Origin: Bradyrhizobium oligotrophicum S58
GTDB taxonomy: Bacteria > Pseudomonadota > Alphaproteobacteria > Rhizobiales > Xanthobacteraceae
Length of the DNA stretch: 64,000 bases
Direction: 5' to 3'
NCBI RefSeq assembly: GCF_000344805.1
Contig: NC_020453.1
Span: forward strand, 7,978,001-8,042,000
In this document: in pieces, positions 1 to 7,427 of the stretch
Layout of the letters: each line of letters begins with the position of its first letter
How positions within the stretch are numbered: the stretch's first letter is position 1
Notes under the pieces: generated by a model
The model's database searches: none
Told to the model about the DNA's origin: nothing
Seen by the model: the letters and a program-made list of their open reading frames with translations, nothing else
Translations under genes and position numbers: made by a program

Positions 1-160
1 AGCGCGAGCCCGGAACCCATACCCGCAGGGCCACGCGTGGGGCACGCTGGTGGCCGGCATCTCGCCTCACCTTCCTCCCTGTGGTTATGGATTCCGGGCT
101 CATTCGCGCTGCTCCAGAATGGCTTCGCCATTCTGCGCGCGAATGCCCCGGAATGACGAA
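1..160. repeat. Two-hairpin repeat (family A), left end cut by the window edge
   Basis: The left part carries a degenerate GGAACCCATACC half. The right part starts with CCCTGTGGTTATGG near 78 and runs into a long nested hairpin at 91-154, with arms ATTCCGGGC/GCCCCGGAAT and an inner CAGAATGGC/GCCATTCTG. The CCCTGTGGTTATGG signature recurs near 23670, 29650, 39032 and 39294, so this is one unit of a dispersed family. No gene is supported here; an open frame crossing it is a run-on of the small gene that starts at 246. Confidence 0.6.
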
Positions 161-245
161 GCAAGGAGGGCAGCGCCGGACTTGCAAGCCCGATGCGAAC
201 ATGTTGGATGCAACAGTTCCTTCCCTGGTGGCCTGCGCGACCGAT

Positions 246-392
246 ATGCCCAGCCTGTTCCGCTTCCTGACCGTGATCGCCGTGATCGTCGGCGTGGTCT
301 ATGGCGCGATCTACGCGCTCGCGAATTTCGTCAACCCGAAGCCGCGCGAGATGACGGTGACGATCCCACCGGACAAGTTCCAGAAGAAATGA
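246..392 (+). CDS. Small single-pass membrane protein upstream of xerD
   Basis: A 48-residue protein beginning MPSLFRFLTV with one hydrophobic segment at about residues 5-25 and a short polar tail containing NPKPREMTVTIPPDKF. Very similar short proteins sit next to xerD in related Rhizobiales (from memory, not searched), which argues it is real. The open frame extends upstream to 81, but that extension runs through repeat DNA and encodes no membrane-like sequence, so ATG 246 is preferred. There is no clear Shine-Dalgarno. Function is unknown; inner-membrane location is inferred from the hydrophobic segment. Confidence 0.72.
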   Translation: MPSLFRFLTVIAVIVGVVYGAIYALANFVNPKPREMTVTIPPDKFQKK

Positions 393-563
393 TCCACACC
401 GCTGTGGCCGACCGAAAAGCCACAGGGCATTGATTAAGATTTTTACGATTGTCTGAGGCGGGCCGGCGCCGCGATATCGGCCATATTTGCAGTCACCGCT
501 CGAAGCGCCGGCGCGAACTCCTCGTACTGATTCGATCGCCTCGGACGCAGCGGATTTCACGAC

Positions 564-1520
564 ATGAAGGTCAAGGCCTCCGACGCCGGGCTGATGAGCC
601 TGTTCCTCGACATGATGGCAGCCGAGCAAGGCGCCGGTCAGAACACGCTGGACGCCTATCGCCGCGATCTCACGGATCTCTCCGAGTTTCTCGGCGGCAA
701 GGCCAACGGCTTCGCCACCGCCGACACCCAGGCATTGCGCGACTATCTCGCCGATCTCGACACCAGGGGCTTCAAATCCTCCAGCGTGGCGCGGCGGCTG
801 TCGTCGATGCGCCACCTGTTTCGCTTCCTGCTCAACGAGCGCATCCGCAGCGACGATCCCGCCGCGATCCTGTCGGGGCCGAAGCGCGGCCGTCCCCTGC
901 CCAAGGTGCTGTCGATCGGCGACGTCGACCGCATGCTGACCCGCGCCAAGGAGCTTTCGGAGGTCGTCGACGCCTCGCCGGCGCAGCGGCTGCGCGGCTT
1001 GCGGCTGTATTGCCTGCTCGAAGTGCTGTACGCGACCGGCTTGCGCGTCTCCGAGCTGGTGGCGCTGCCGCGTACGGCCGCCCGCAATGACGCCCGCATG
1101 ATCGTGGTGCGCGGCAAGGGCAACAAGGAGCGGCTGGTGCCACTGAACCAGGCCTCGCGCCAGGCGATGGCGGACTATCTGGCGATGCTGGACAGGCAGA
1201 AGCCGGAGAAGAAGGCCAGCGCCGCGTTCGGCAAATGGCTGTTTCCCTCGTTCGGCGAAAGCGGCCATCTGACCCGCCAGCACTTCGCCCGCGACCTCAA
1301 GGAGCTCGCGGTGGCCAGCGGCCTGCCGGCCCGGCTGGTCTCGCCGCACGTGCTGCGCCACGCCTTCGCCAGCCACCTGCTGCACAATGGCGCCGACCTG
1401 CGCATCGTGCAGACCCTGCTGGGCCACACCGATATCTCGACCACGCAGATCTATACCCATGTGGTCGAGGAACGGCTCAAGAGCCTGGTGCGCGACCTGC
1501 ACCCGCTGGCCGAGACCTGA
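564..1520 (+). CDS. xerD: Site-specific tyrosine recombinase XerD
   Basis: A 318-residue recombinase that would resolve chromosome dimers at dif with its XerC partner under FtsK control. The N-terminal SAM-like core-binding domain covers about residues 8-95 and the catalytic domain about 115-310. The full catalytic set is visible: R161 (ATGLRVSEL), K185 (GKGNKER), H262 and R265 (HVLRHAF), H288 (LLGHTD) and nucleophile Y297 (IYTHV). Length is normal for the family. The adjacent downstream accA matches the xerD-accA order of Bradyrhizobium, which favours XerD over XerC. The ATG has only a weak upstream purine stretch. Confidence 0.93.
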   Translation: MKVKASDAGLMSLFLDMMAAEQGAGQNTLDAYRRDLTDLSEFLGGKANGFATADTQALRDYLADLDTRGFKSSSVARRLSSMRHLFRFLLNERIRSDDPAAILSGPKRGRPLPKVLSIGDVDRMLTRAKELSEVVDASPAQRLRGLRLYCLLEVLYATGLRVSELVALPRTAARNDARMIVVRGKGNKERLVPLNQASRQAMADYLAMLDRQKPEKKASAAFGKWLFPSFGESGHLTRQHFARDLKELAVASGLPARLVSPHVLRHAFASHLLHNGADLRIVQTLLGHTDISTTQIYTHVVEERLKSLVRDLHPLAET

Positions 1521-1739
1521 GCCCGCAGCACACCCTCCCGAAACCAAATCCCCCGGCGTGATGCCCGGCCCGCTTGACTTCGGGCCCGTCTGCCCCGAAA
1601 GAGCGCCATCCTGCCCGTTCTCCCGGCATGACGCCTGGACGCGGCGCACTGATCTCACCCTAAGCTCCTGAGGCCGCTCGGCTTCAGGTCCGAAGGCCGA
1701 ACCGATTTCGTCTCCCAGCGCTCTTCCTTCAGCTCTTCC
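1521..1739. repeat. xerD-accA spacer with a degenerate palindromic repeat
   Basis: This 219-bp spacer contains a GTGATGCCCGG ... CCCGGCATGAC inverted pair (about 1559-1631) enclosing a CCCGGCCCGCTTGAC/GGGCCCG-type inner hairpin. Its ends resemble the CGTCATGCGCGG/GATGACG ends of the repeat at 33450. No open frame with coding character was found. Confidence 0.45.
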
Positions 1740-2702
1740 ATGCCGGATCCCATGCGCAGCTACCTCGATTTCGAAAAGCCCGTTGCCGAGCTCGATTCCA
1801 AGGTCGACGAACTCCGGGCGATGGCCGCCTCCGGCACCGATATCGGCGAGGAGGTCGGCCGGATCGAGGAGAAGGCCGGGCAGGCGCTGGCCGAGCTCTA
1901 CGCCACGCTGACGCCATGGCAGAAGACCATGGTGGCCCGCCATCCGCAGCGGCCGCACTTCTCCGACTTCGTCGGCGGCCTGATCACCGAGTTCACGCCG
2001 CTGGCCGGCGACCGCAAGTTCGGCGAGGACGCCGCTTTGCTCGGCGGCTTCGGCCGCTTCCGCGGCGAGCCGATCTGCGTGATGGGCCAGGAGAAGGGCG
2101 CCACCACCGAATCCCGCCTCAAGCACAATTTCGGCATGGCCCGGCCCGAAGGCTACCGCAAGGCGGTTCGGCTGATGGAGATGGCCGAGCGCTTCGGCAT
2201 CCCCGTGCTGTCGCTGGTCGATTCCGCGGGCGCCTATCCGGGCATCGGCGCCGAGGAGCGCGGCCAGGCCGAGGCCATCGCGCGCTCGACGGACGCCTGC
2301 TTGGCGCTCGGTGTGCCAAATGTTGCGATCATCACCGGCGAGGGCATGTCGGGCGGCGCGATCGCGCTGACCACCGCCAACCGCGTCCTGATGCTGGAGC
2401 ACGCGATCTACAGCGTGATCTCGCCGGAAGCCGCCTCCTCGATCCTCTGGCGCGACGGCACCAAGGCGCAGGAAGCCGCCAACAGCATGAAGATCACCGC
2501 CCAGGACATGCTCCGCTTCGGCGTGGTCGACACCATCCTCAAAGAGCCGGTCGGCGGCGCCCACCGCGATCCCGCGGCGATGATCGCGGCCACCGGCGAG
2601 GCGATCGCCCAGGCGTTCGAGGAGATGAAGGGCCTCGACGCCGATGCCATCCGCAAGCAGCGCCGGCAGAAGTTCATCGACATCGGCCGCAAGCTCGGCT
2701 GA
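1740..2702 (+). CDS. accA: Acetyl-CoA carboxylase carboxyltransferase subunit alpha
   Basis: AccA forms an alpha2-beta2 carboxyltransferase with AccD and moves the carboxyl group from carboxybiotin to acetyl-CoA, giving malonyl-CoA for fatty-acid synthesis in the cytoplasm. The 320-residue length and the recognisable blocks MGQEKGATTESRLKHNFG, LVDSAGAYPGIGAEERGQ, GEGMSGGAIAL and SPEAASSILW are typical of the crotonase-fold alpha subunit. It starts at the first ATG after a 219-bp repeat-bearing spacer behind xerD and probably has its own promoter. A hairpin follows the stop. Confidence 0.96.
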   Translation: MPDPMRSYLDFEKPVAELDSKVDELRAMAASGTDIGEEVGRIEEKAGQALAELYATLTPWQKTMVARHPQRPHFSDFVGGLITEFTPLAGDRKFGEDAALLGGFGRFRGEPICVMGQEKGATTESRLKHNFGMARPEGYRKAVRLMEMAERFGIPVLSLVDSAGAYPGIGAEERGQAEAIARSTDACLALGVPNVAIITGEGMSGGAIALTTANRVLMLEHAIYSVISPEAASSILWRDGTKAQEAANSMKITAQDMLRFGVVDTILKEPVGGAHRDPAAMIAATGEAIAQAFEEMKGLDADAIRKQRRQKFIDIGRKLG

Positions 2703-2711
2703 CCTGGTCCA

Positions 2712-2747
2712 AGAGCGGTCGGGCGCGCCAAGGCCGCTCTCGGTTTT
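2712..2747 (+). terminator. Possible terminator after accA
   Basis: A 7-bp perfect stem, AGAGCGG (2712-2718) and CCGCTCT (2734-2740), with a 15-nt loop, is followed by CGGTTTTG. The position 9 nt after the accA stop suits rho-independent termination, but the loop is long and the T run short. Confidence 0.4.
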
Positions 2748-3017
2748 GTGAGTCATTCCAAGGACTTTGCCAGCCCCTCGGCCGTATTTCGGCCCCGCCG
2801 GCAGCGTCTGCTGTTTAGAACTTGTTGACCAAGCGGGCCAGGGGACTGCGCGCCCACCGGTCCGTGGGTTGCGGGGTTCGGGGTCAAAGGCTACAATTTT
2901 AATCAATGGTTCGACGGCATGACGCAGGGTCGACCCGAACTCCATCCAGCTTTCGGGCCGATCTGGTAAGATGAGCGTGGGGTTTTGCGGCATGCGGGGT
3001 TTGCGGGGAGCTTTGTC

Positions 3018-4490
3018 TTGATCAACCGCGCTTTCGTCCGGGTTCTCATGACCTCGGCGGCGTTGGCCGCCGGCGCGTTGCTGACCGGTTGCAACAGCGA
3101 TCAGGTCGCACTCGCCACCAGTGCCAAGGCCAATCAGCCGGTCCCGCCCAAGCTCGTCGCGACGATCGCCGAGAAGGACATGGACACGCAGTCGCCGATC
3201 CTGGTCCGTGTCTTCAAGCAGGAAGCCGAGCTCGAGGTCTGGAAGCAGGACCGCTCCGGCCGTTTCGCGCTGCTCAAGACCTATCCGATCTGCCGCTGGT
3301 CGGGCGATCTCGGCCCCAAGGTGCGCGAGGGTGACCGCCAGGCGCCGGAGGGCTTCTACTCGATCAACCCGAGCCAGATGAACCCGCAATCGGCCTACTA
3401 CCTCTCCTTCAACACCGGCTATCCGAACGCCTTCGACAAGGCGCTGGGACGCAGCGGCTCGCAGCTGATGGTGCATGGCGACTGCTCCTCGCGCGGCTGC
3501 TTCGCGATGACCGACGAGCAGATCGCCGAGATCTATGCGCTCGGGCGCGAGTCGTTCTTCGGCGGCCAGCGCGCCTTCCAGTTCCAGGCCTATCCGTTCC
3601 GGATGACGCCGGTGAACATGGCGAGGCACCGCAACAATCCGAACATGCCGTTCTGGCGCATGATCAAGGAAGGCTACGACCATTTCGAGGTCACCCGCCA
3701 GGAGCCGAAGGTCGACTTCTGCGAGAAGAAGTATGTGTTCGACGCCCAGAAGCCGCCCGGCGCGACGCATGATCCGGTGTTCGACGCCTCCGCCAAATGC
3801 CCGGCCTATGTCGTGCCCGACGAGATCACCGCCGCCGTGCGCGACAAGCAGCAGGCCGACGAGGCCGAATACGCCAAGCTCGTCGCCAAGGGCACGCCGG
3901 TCGCCAAGCTCAACACCGGCATCGATGGCGGCATGAATCCCATCTTCGCCAATCGCGTTCCGGGTGCCTCGACCGGCCTGTCCGATGCCGGCGAAGCGCC
4001 GGGCCTGTCGCTCGCCAACTTCACGCCGGCTCCGGGCACGATCCCCGGTCACGTCAACCCGCCGCGCGCGCCCGGCGCCGACGAGGTCGCCGCGATGCCG
4101 GCCAGTGCCGCGCCGGCTCCAGTGGCAGCGCCGTCGACCCGCGTCGCAGCCGTCAGCGCGCCGGAGAAGCCGAGCTTCATGTCGAGCCTCGCCCGCAAGG
4201 TCGGGATCGGCGGCAACGCGGCGGCCGACACCACGGCCGCGACGGCCAAGCCGGAGAGCAGGACCGCGGAGGCCAAGCCTTCCGAGGTCAAGCCTGCGCC
4301 GAAGCCTGTGGCGGCGAAGCCCGCCGAGACCAGGCAGGCCGCCGCGCGGCCGCCGTTCAAGCCCGCCACCAGCGACGCGCCCGCCACCACGGCCTCCGCA
4401 CCCGCCCAGACCCAGACCGCGCTGGTCTCCGGCGCCGTTCCGGTACTGCAGTCGAACTCGTTCGACAGCCGCTTTGCAGGGTTCAAGTAA
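3018..4490 (+). CDS. L,D-transpeptidase (YafK/ErfK type) lipoprotein with Ala/Pro-rich tail
   Basis: The protein is predicted to make or edit 3-3 peptidoglycan cross-links, or to attach proteins to peptidoglycan, in the periplasm. I place the start at TTG 3018: a GGGGAG Shine-Dalgarno lies 7 nt upstream and it gives a clean lipoprotein signal, hydrophobic stretch then lipobox LTGC with the acylated Cys at residue 25. The longer frame from another TTG at 2985 has no such logic. The YkuD active-site motif HGDCSSRGC spans residues 153-161 with catalytic C161. The catalytic region ends around residue 300. A low-complexity Ala/Pro/Lys tail (about 330-490) may span the envelope. Length is 490 residues, longer than typical YafK because of the tail. 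Confidence 0.88.
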   Translation: MINRAFVRVLMTSAALAAGALLTGCNSDQVALATSAKANQPVPPKLVATIAEKDMDTQSPILVRVFKQEAELEVWKQDRSGRFALLKTYPICRWSGDLGPKVREGDRQAPEGFYSINPSQMNPQSAYYLSFNTGYPNAFDKALGRSGSQLMVHGDCSSRGCFAMTDEQIAEIYALGRESFFGGQRAFQFQAYPFRMTPVNMARHRNNPNMPFWRMIKEGYDHFEVTRQEPKVDFCEKKYVFDAQKPPGATHDPVFDASAKCPAYVVPDEITAAVRDKQQADEAEYAKLVAKGTPVAKLNTGIDGGMNPIFANRVPGASTGLSDAGEAPGLSLANFTPAPGTIPGHVNPPRAPGADEVAAMPASAAPAPVAAPSTRVAAVSAPEKPSFMSSLARKVGIGGNAAADTTAATAKPESRTAEAKPSEVKPAPKPVAAKPAETRQAAARPPFKPATSDAPATTASAPAQTQTALVSGAVPVLQSNSFDSRFAGFK

Positions 4491-5416
4491 GGCAGGCGTC
4501 GGCGCCGCCATTTTGCGCGATGCCGCCGGCTTGGGAGAGCCAGGCCGCACCCGTGATGCCACCCTCCTCTGGAGGGGGAGGGTCGAGCGCACGCGAAGTG
4601 GGCGAGCGGGGTGGGGTGATCTCTCCACGAACGCTTTTGCTCGCGGAGAGATCACCCCACCCCGCCTCACGTTTCGCTTCGCTCCTCGTGAGGCGACCCT
4701 CCCCCTCCAGGGGAGGGTGAGCACTGCGTTCACGTGGTCAACAACCTCAAACTGCATGTGGGGATGTGCGTCTTTGTCCTCGCGGCGCGCTTGGCGTCCG
4801 AGTGATGCATCGATCTCACCCTCTCGAAGCGAGGGTGCAGGGAAGGCCGGACCTCGACTGAGGCCCGTGGCCCGCCTGCGAAAAAAATGCAGGCGGCAGG
4901 AACCACAGGTCCAGCCGGACGATCCGGCCCTCCCTGCGCGACGGTTTGAACGGCTGCTTCGCGATCTCCCTGGGGACCGGGCTGTCTTGCCCCCATCACC
5001 GGCGAGATGCACCAGGCATCATCAACCGGCTTGACCTCAGCATCGGGAGGCCAGGACCACGCGACTTGACCGTACGGATCGGTGTTGTTCGTCGGCGCGA
5101 ATGATCACGCTGCAAACCGGCCCGCCCATCACATCCCACCTCCACGCTTCGTGACGACCGCGCAGCGCCCCTCGTCGATGAGGCGGGATGACGGGAGAAG
5201 ACCATAGTTTTCCGAAAAAACGAAGCTGAATATTTTTGCCGCCGGGACTGGACAGCCCAAATCAGCTTGAACCCACAGGCGAAATCAGTTTTTCCGCGCA
5301 CGACGTTTCTCATCGTGGCGAGGCACGGACACGCCCGCCGCACACGGGACGCGGGACCCGAGTCGCCCGACGGGCAGGCCCTTGATGCGCGGCCCCATCG
5401 GCGAGACGATGTCGGC
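4491..5416. other. Long intergenic region without a supported gene
   Basis: About 926 bp separate the L,D-transpeptidase from the Cys-cluster gene. The first part holds the large hairpin element at 4562-4717. The rest (about 4740-5410) has open frames but none with convincing codon use, Shine-Dalgarno or family resemblance. It contains short dyads such as GTCCAGCCGGAC (4909-4920, with C-to-G symmetry). It looks like further repetitive non-coding DNA of the kind scattered in Bradyrhizobium genomes; this is recollection, not a search. Confidence 0.5.
4562..4717. repeat. Large nested inverted repeat (family B)
   Basis: Outer arms of 24 bp (4562-4585 and 4694-4717) match with one mismatch, based on CCCTCCCCTGGAGGGGGAGG. 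Inside lie perfect 16-bp arms, GTGGGGTGATCTCTCC (4611-4626) and its complement (4645-4660), around an 18-nt loop. The region between (4661-4693) has another short dyad, CCTCACG/CGTGAGG. The whole can fold into a cruciform or long RNA hairpin. A single outer arm, CCCTCCCCCTCCAGGGGAGG, recurs at about 14873, so the arm is dispersed. Confidence 0.8.
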
Positions 5417-5935
5417 ATGACGTCCTCGAGCGACACTTCGAAACGCTGCGGCGATTGCACGCTGTGCTGCAAGGTCATGGAGATCGAGCAGCTCGCGAAA
5501 CCCGCGCACGCATGGTGCCCGCATTGCCGACCCCGGCAAGGCTGCACGATCTATCAGGATCGCCCGGCTGAATGCCGCGATTTCAGTTGCCTGTGGCTGG
5601 TGAATGATCTGCTCGACGAGGCCTGGCAGCCGAGCAGAGCCAAGTTCGTGCTGACGACGTCGGAGGACGGCATCGAGGTGCGCTGTGATCCCGGCTTTCC
5701 TGACGCCTGGCGACGTGTCCCCTACTACGCCGAGATCCGCGAATGGGCCGTCTCCGGCGAACAGCACGACGTCACCGTCATCGTCATCACCGGCCGCCGC
5801 GTAGTCCTCATCACCCCCGAGCGCGAGTTCGATCTCGGCGAGGTCGGTCCTGACGAGCGCATCGTGCGCGAGCTCGAAGGCACGCGCGTCGTCGATGCAC
5901 GCGTCGTCAGAGTCGATCCGCCCGTCGAACCCTGA
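5417..5935 (+). CDS. YkgJ-family cysteine-cluster protein
   Basis: A 172-residue protein with an N-terminal array of nine cysteines at residues 11, 14, 17, 18, 34, 37, 43, 53 and 58 (CGDCTLCC, CPHC, GC, ECRDFSC). This fits the YkgJ/Fliz zinc or iron-sulfur binding family (UPF0153), whose biochemical role is unsettled. The rest is a soluble beta-rich domain without a recognised motif. The frame is open back to 5267, but ATG 5417, directly before the Cys cluster, gives the usual family length. It stands alone between repeat DNA and the divergent-looking AT-rich promoter of the Rrf2 gene. Confidence 0.8.
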   Translation: MTSSSDTSKRCGDCTLCCKVMEIEQLAKPAHAWCPHCRPRQGCTIYQDRPAECRDFSCLWLVNDLLDEAWQPSRAKFVLTTSEDGIEVRCDPGFPDAWRRVPYYAEIREWAVSGEQHDVTVIVITGRRVVLITPEREFDLGEVGPDERIVRELEGTRVVDARVVRVDPPVEP

Positions 5936-5968
5936 CGTGCAATGCGCCGCCGCGCCCGGGCCGCCGGG

Positions 5969-5998
5969 TTGACCGCGGGGGATATCATGCAATATTAA
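5969..5998 (+). promoter_or_regulatory. Candidate promoter of the Rrf2-methyltransferase pair
   Basis: TTGACC (5969-5974) is followed after 18 nt by TATTAA (5993-5998), inside an AT-rich island in GC-rich surroundings. The ATG at 6006 is only 7 nt after the -10, and no Shine-Dalgarno precedes it, so the transcript may be leaderless. Overlap with the AT-rich dyad ATATCATGCAATAT would allow autorepression by the Rrf2 protein. Inference only. Confidence 0.35.
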
Positions 5999-6005
5999 AA
6001 GTTAC

Positions 6006-6470
6006 ATGAGACCCAACAGCCAGCTGTCCGGCATCCTGCACGTCCTGCTCCATATGGCGGAGCACGACGGTCCGGTCACGTCCGAGGCCCTCGCATCGAT
6101 GATACAGACCAATCCGGTCGTGATCCGCAGAATCATGGCCGGCCTCCGCGACGGCGGCCATGTGCGCTCCGAGAAAGGCCATGGCGGCGGATGGACGCTC
6201 GCCCGCGATCTGGCGACCGTCACCCTGCGCGACGTCTACGATTCACTCGGGCGGCCATCGCTGTTCGCCATCGGGAATCGAACCGAGAATCCGGACTGCC
6301 TCGTCGAGCAGGCCGTCAACGCAGCGCTCGACACCTCCCTGCAGGCTGCAGAGACGCTGCTGCTGTCCCGCCTCGGCGCCATCACGCTCGCGGCGCTGAG
6401 CGCTGATTTCCACGACCGCCTCGAACGACGAAAGCGACCTCGCAAAGGAGACGTTTGTCATGACGGCTGA
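6006..6470 (+). CDS. Rrf2-family transcriptional regulator
   Basis: A 154-residue winged-helix regulator. The N-terminal DNA-binding part (about residues 5-65) contains the Rrf2 pattern VTSEALASMIQTNPVVIRRI, followed by the wing SEKGHGGGWTLAR. The three closely spaced cysteines that hold the cluster in IscR and NsrR are absent; only one Cys (in NPDCLVEQ) lies in the sensor region, so this resembles the non-cluster Rrf2 proteins such as YwnA or CymR. The stop overlaps the next gene by 11 nt, so the two are co-translated and it probably controls its own operon. No Shine-Dalgarno precedes ATG 6006. Confidence 0.85.
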   Translation: MRPNSQLSGILHVLLHMAEHDGPVTSEALASMIQTNPVVIRRIMAGLRDGGHVRSEKGHGGGWTLARDLATVTLRDVYDSLGRPSLFAIGNRTENPDCLVEQAVNAALDTSLQAAETLLLSRLGAITLAALSADFHDRLERRKRPRKGDVCHDG

Positions 6471-7167
6471 GATTGCCGACGGCGCGCAGCAATTCATGCG
6501 CGCGTTTTCCGATCCGGAGTTCGTCGCGCGCTACACCGACGGACCGCGCCGCTTCGTGCCCGGCCTCGACGGACTGCATCGGATGACGGCCGTCCTGCTG
6601 GCCGAACGGGCGCCCAAACATGCGAAGGTGCTGGTGCTCGGCGCCGGTGGAGGGCTCGAGCTCAACGCGCTGGCGGAAGCCCATCCATCCTGGACATTCG
6701 TCGGTGTCGATCCGGCGCCGCAGATGCTGCAACTCGCCGAACGCACGCTCGGCGCGCGGATGAACAGGGTCGAGCTGATCGAGGGCACCATCGACCATGC
6801 GCCTGCCGGCCCGTTCGACGCGGCGACTTGCCTGCTGACGCTGCATTTTCTGGCTGCGCCGGAACGTTTGAGGACAGTGCGCGCCGTGCATGACCGGCTT
6901 CGTCCTGAAGCGCCTTTCGTGGTCGCGCATAGTTGCCTGCCCAAGGAGCGGGTCGAGAGGTCGCTGTGGCTGGACCGCTACGCCGCCTATGCGGTGGCGT
7001 CCGGCACCGACCCGGAGCAGGCCAGGACGATGCGCGCGACCGTCGATGCCAGCGTCAACATGCTGAGCCCCGACGAGGATGAAGCCGTCCTGCGCGACGG
7101 CGGCTTTCGCAACGCCCGTCCATTCTTCGCCGCGCTGACCTGGCATGGCTGGATCGGCCACGCCTGA
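6460..7167 (+). CDS. Class I SAM-dependent methyltransferase
   Basis: A 235-residue protein of the Rossmann methyltransferase fold. Motif I is VLVLGAGGGLELNAL at about residues 57-71, followed by the acidic end of strand beta2, FVGVDPAPQML, and the post-I block DAATCLLTLHFL, which binds SAM. The substrate is unknown. AAAGGAG sits 8 nt before the ATG, a strong ribosome site inside the end of the Rrf2 gene. Rrf2-methyltransferase pairs occur in other proteobacteria; the coupling suggests the regulator controls expression of the enzyme, but the signal is not known. Confidence 0.85.
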   Translation: MTAEIADGAQQFMRAFSDPEFVARYTDGPRRFVPGLDGLHRMTAVLLAERAPKHAKVLVLGAGGGLELNALAEAHPSWTFVGVDPAPQMLQLAERTLGARMNRVELIEGTIDHAPAGPFDAATCLLTLHFLAAPERLRTVRAVHDRLRPEAPFVVAHSCLPKERVERSLWLDRYAAYAVASGTDPEQARTMRATVDASVNMLSPDEDEAVLRDGGFRNARPFFAALTWHGWIGHA

Positions 7168-7427
7168 AACACGGCGGCAAGGCCATCGGGCCAACGGGCC
7201 ATCGAACGAGCGCGGCATGGACAGCCTGCCAATTAGTTGCCCGTCATGCCCGGCCCCCCGTCTCGCGGCTCCGGAAGACGTAGACGGCCGGCCTCGCGGA
7301 GAAGCTTCAGGCCGGAGCCTTGCCACCTCAAAGCCTTGCGTGATGTCGCGCACGGAGCGCGCGGCTGACATCTGCGACAACGGGGCCGTCACCCGAGGCG
7401 AGGTGACGCAACCGAGAGGAGCAGATC

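Noticed and set aside
4741..5416. Possible small genes in the long gap after the L,D-transpeptidase
   Set aside because: Frames of 90-180 codons exist on both strands but overlap each other, lack Shine-Dalgarno sites and resemble dispersed non-coding repeat DNA.
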